In this document: in pieces, positions 4,722 to 6,712 of the stretch
How positions within the stretch are numbered: the stretch's first letter is position 1
Layout of the letters: each line of letters starts with the position of its first letter
Origin: an uncultured Clostridia bacterium
GTDB lineage: Bacteria; Bacillota; Clostridia; Oscillospirales; Acutalibacteraceae
Direction: 5' to 3'
DNA: 6,712 nucleotides
Assembly: GCA_937919155.1 (NCBI GenBank)
Contig: CALFPM010000163.1
Location: 1 to 6,712 of the forward strand
The notes under the pieces: model-generated
Databases searched by the model: none
What the model saw: the letters and a program-made list of their open reading frames with translations, nothing else
Told to the model about the DNA's origin: nothing
Made by a program: the position numbers and the translations under genes

Positions 4722-4743
4722 TTTTCCACATATATGTGAAAAG
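4722..4743. promoter_or_regulatory. near-consensus DnaA box within a palindrome upstream of dnaA
   Basis: TTTTCCACA (4722-4730) differs from the DnaA box in one base. It overlaps the perfect 12-bp palindrome CACATATATGTG (4727-4738), and flanking T and A tracts extend the symmetry with one mismatch. It lies about 40 bases upstream of the dnaA -35, so it could serve DnaA autoregulation or another dimeric regulator. It is the only box-like site I see in this intergenic region. Confidence 0.45.
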
Positions 4744-4768
4744 TTTTTGCCTTTCGGCTAATTTTTGC

Positions 4769-4797
4769 TTGAAAAGAGAGAAACTATGTGGTATAGT
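4769..4797 (+). promoter_or_regulatory. dnaA promoter with extended -10
   Basis: TTGAAA (4769-4774), a 17-base spacer and TATAGT (4792-4797), preceded by TGG (4789-4791), which makes an extended -10. Predicted transcription starts near 4803-4805, giving a leader of about 73 bases before the dnaA ATG. No other pair in the region is as good. Confidence 0.7.
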
Positions 4798-4805
4798 GTA
4801 TTATG

Positions 4806-4836
4806 TATCGTTATCGTTAGAATGCGAGAGAATGCG
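4806..4836 (+). repeat. short tandem repeats in the dnaA leader
   Basis: TATCGT occurs twice in tandem (4806-4811 and 4812-4817), followed by AGAATGCG twice (4819-4826 and 4829-4836), spaced exactly 10 bases. They lie just after the predicted transcription start, where a repressor or a leader-binding factor could act. Short enough to be chance. Confidence 0.35.
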
Positions 4837-4876
4837 CTAAAATAAAAGACTACCAAAGAATCGGAGGAAGAAAGAT

Positions 4877-6193
4877 ATGGAATCTCTCAAAGAGATGTGG
4901 GGCCTTGTTTGCGAACAGCTTAAGGCTTCCTGCGGGGATGTTATATATGACAGTTGGTTCAAACCCCTTGAAATAATCAGTTTTGACGGCGCAAAAGCCG
5001 AAATCAGCGCAAGTGAATTTGTTAAAAGAGTTATTGACCAGAGATTTATCGGTGACATTGCAAATGCTTTCAAAAAGGTTATGGGCTTTGACATTGAAGT
5101 GGTTATCGTTGACCCCAATGCGGTCGCAAGAGCAGAAGCTGCCGCAAAAGCCGCTGCTGCAGCGGGAAGTTCATCGCTCAGCATTGAAAAAAATACTTTT
5201 GAAACCTTTGTTGTCGGTTCATCAAATAAGTTTGCTCATGCTGCCGCACAGGCTGTTGCAGCCACACCGGGCGCCGCATACAACCCTCTTTTCATTTACG
5301 GAAACTCGGGTCTGGGCAAAACCCATCTTCTTTGCGCCATCGGCAACGAGGTCAAGAGCAAGAATCCCAAGGCAGATATTATTTTCACACGCGGCGAAGA
5401 TTTCGTGAGCCTTATTGTTGAAGGCATCAAACAGAAATCAATGAAAGAAATCCACGATAAGTACAGAAACTGCGATGTGCTTATTGTTGACGATATTCAG
5501 TTTATCGCAGGCAAGGAATCAACGCAGGAAGAGTTCTTCCACACATTCAACGCGCTTACTCAGGACGGCAAGCAGATTGTTCTTGCATCTGACCGCGCGC
5601 CCAAGGACATCGAAATCCTTGACGAAAGACTGCGCAACCGCTTTGAGTGGGGTCTCCTTGCAGACATTCAGCCCCCTGACACGGAAACAAGAATGGCAAT
5701 CATTCAGCGCAAGGCGGACACTCTCGGCCTTGCACTTCCCCCCGATGTCATTCAGTTCATCGCGGAGAAAATCAAGTCAAATATCCGTCAGCTTGAGGGT
5801 GCTGTCAAGAAGATCAACGCTCTTGTCAATATTGAGGGCGCACCCATCAACATTGCAATTGCACAGAACGCAATCAGAGATATCCTGACAGACAGCAGAC
5901 CTGTTTCGTCAATCGTAAACAGCATTATTTCAGAAACTGCAAGAACTTACGGCATTCTTCAGTCTGACATCACATCCAAGAAAAAGGATGCAAAAACCGC
6001 AAAGGCAAGACAGGTTGCGATTTACATAGTAAGAGAAATCACAGATCTTACTCAGAATCAGATCAGCGAATATTTCAGCAGAGACAGAACAACGATTCTT
6101 TACTCCGTGGAGACCGTTGCAAAGGAAATCCTCAGCGATTCAACTCTCAGAAAAACCGTTGAGCAGATTATCAAAAACGTTCAGAATCAGTAA
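4877..6193 (+). CDS. dnaA: chromosomal replication initiator protein DnaA
   Basis: DnaA binds DnaA boxes at oriC, melts the origin and loads the helicase. The 438-residue protein has domain I (1-80), a short Ala-rich linker (81-104), and the AAA+ domain III. Walker A is GNSGLGKT (142-149) and Walker B is VLIVDD (201-206). The sensor-1 region is LASDR (236-240), Arg255 in RNRFEWGL aligns with the arginine finger, and sensor 2 is NIRQLEGAV (302-310, Arg304). DNA-binding domain IV is ~345-438. The box-recognition motif reads SRDRTTILYS (401-410): against GGRDHTTVLHA of E. coli it lacks one residue and has Arg404 in place of the base-contacting His. The ATG at 4877 follows GGAGG (4863-4867) at nine bases. 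The gene has its own promoter and is followed after 24 bases by ftsY, not dnaN. Confidence 0.97.
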   Translation: MESLKEMWGLVCEQLKASCGDVIYDSWFKPLEIISFDGAKAEISASEFVKRVIDQRFIGDIANAFKKVMGFDIEVVIVDPNAVARAEAAAKAAAAAGSSSLSIEKNTFETFVVGSSNKFAHAAAQAVAATPGAAYNPLFIYGNSGLGKTHLLCAIGNEVKSKNPKADIIFTRGEDFVSLIVEGIKQKSMKEIHDKYRNCDVLIVDDIQFIAGKESTQEEFFHTFNALTQDGKQIVLASDRAPKDIEILDERLRNRFEWGLLADIQPPDTETRMAIIQRKADTLGLALPPDVIQFIAEKIKSNIRQLEGAVKKINALVNIEGAPINIAIAQNAIRDILTDSRPVSSIVNSIISETARTYGILQSDITSKKKDAKTAKARQVAIYIVREITDLTQNQISEYFSRDRTTILYSVETVAKEILSDSTLRKTVEQIIKNVQNQ

Positions 6194-6217
6194 TACATTA
6201 TTATATAGAGGTACGCT

Positions 6218-6712
6218 ATGGGACTTTTCGATAGAATCAACAGAGGTCTGAAAAAGACCCGTGACAGCATGAGCGGCGCAATCAATGCGGCTCTTTACGG
6301 AAAAAATGAAATTGATGACGATTTTTACGAAGAACTTGAAGAAATTCTCGTTATGTCTGATGTAGGTGTAACAACAGCCACGGAAATTGTTGATAAACTC
6401 AAGGATTCCGTGTTCAAAAAGAATCTTCGCAAGGCAAAGGATGTCAAAAAGGAAATCCGTGACATTGTTGCGGACCTTCTCAGCGGCGGCGAAGAGCTTG
6501 ATATGATTACGGTTCCTTCGGTTATTCTTGTTATCGGCGTAAACGGCGTTGGCAAAACAACATCCATCGGCAAGATGGCGGCGATGTTCAAAGAAGAGGG
6601 CAAGAAGGTTATTCTCGGAGCGGCAGACACATTCAGAGCGGCAGCCATTGACCAGCTTGAAATCTGGGCAGAGCGCGCAGACGTTGATATCGTCAAACAT
6701 AAAGAGGGCGCA
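6218..6712 (+). CDS. ftsY: signal recognition particle receptor FtsY (5' part)
   Basis: FtsY is the membrane-associated GTPase that receives SRP-ribosome complexes and hands them to the translocon. The first 165 residues are visible and the gene runs off the right edge. They show the N domain (1-~98; ELEEILVMSDVGVTTATEIV), the G1 P-loop GVNGVGKTT (107-115, Lys113) and G2 DTFRAAA (137-143) followed by IDQL. The basic start (MGLFDRINRGLKKTRDS) fits a membrane-binding amphipathic helix, and there is no long acidic A domain, so this is the compact NG type. G1 with DTFRAAA also occurs in Ffh, but the GLF...L.KTR start and the N-domain motif are FtsY-like. It begins 24 bases after dnaA with no terminator between and a TAGAGGT ribosome binding site (6206-6212), so the two are probably co-transcribed. 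Confidence 0.93.
   Translation, partial: MGLFDRINRGLKKTRDSMSGAINAALYGKNEIDDDFYEELEEILVMSDVGVTTATEIVDKLKDSVFKKNLRKAKDVKKEIRDIVADLLSGGEELDMITVPSVILVIGVNGVGKTTSIGKMAAMFKEEGKKVILGAADTFRAAAIDQLEIWAERADVDIVKHKEGA

Noticed and set aside
5475..5888. A 137-codon Ser/Arg/Leu-rich open frame within dnaA
   Set aside because: It is a shifted-frame shadow of the AAA+ domain.
6140..6712. Long minus-strand open frames opposite dnaA and ftsY
   Set aside because: They mirror coding sequence and read as low-complexity Ser/Ile/Asn runs; the plus strand carries recognised proteins.

Overview
This window looks like the replication-origin neighbourhood of a low-to-mid GC Clostridia chromosome. Oscillospirales/Ruminococcaceae-like is my best guess, from the protein style and the gene set; this is inference. 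The core is the classic divergent arrangement seen next to oriC in Firmicutes: rpmH-rnpA-yidD-yidC-jag read leftward and dnaA read rightward, separated by about 390 bases that hold a promoter for each direction and several dyad symmetries.

Layout, left to right. Positions 1-400: a very AT-rich fragment of IMP dehydrogenase (part of a CBS domain) stops abruptly near 153 and continues in frame into unrelated, less AT-rich sequence, so this end is either a chimeric join or a gene remnant. Positions 384-656 (minus): a small, probably membrane-anchored protein whose ribosome binding site lies inside a terminator-like leader hairpin. Positions 657-975: a non-coding region with a dense DnaA-box array (two perfect TTATCCACA boxes plus degenerate ones), two overlapping hairpins and an A/T-rich stretch with 10-bp-spaced repeats; it looks like an origin or DnaA-binding locus. 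Positions 976-1797 (plus): an OGG1-type 8-oxoguanine DNA glycosylase. Positions 1801-1835: a bidirectional terminator shared with jag. Positions 1834-4486 (minus): jag (RNA-binding KhpB), yidC (membrane insertase), yidD, rnpA (RNase P protein) and rpmH (L34), with ATGA start/stop overlaps at rnpA/yidD and yidD/yidC. Positions 4487-4876: promoters and dyads. Positions 4877-6193: dnaA. From 6218 to the right edge: the start of ftsY, the SRP receptor.

Functionally, the leftward operon joins translation (L34), tRNA maturation (RnpA) and membrane-protein insertion (YidD, YidC), with an RNA-binding partner (Jag). The rightward unit joins replication initiation (DnaA) to SRP-dependent membrane targeting (FtsY), where dnaN would normally be expected. 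The most notable points are the displaced DnaA-box array, dnaA followed by ftsY, a His-to-Arg change in the DnaA box-recognition motif, a 46-bp dyad over the rpmH promoter, and the structured leader of the small membrane protein. I found no CRISPR array, insertion sequence, tRNA or rRNA, and no obvious new multi-gene system.
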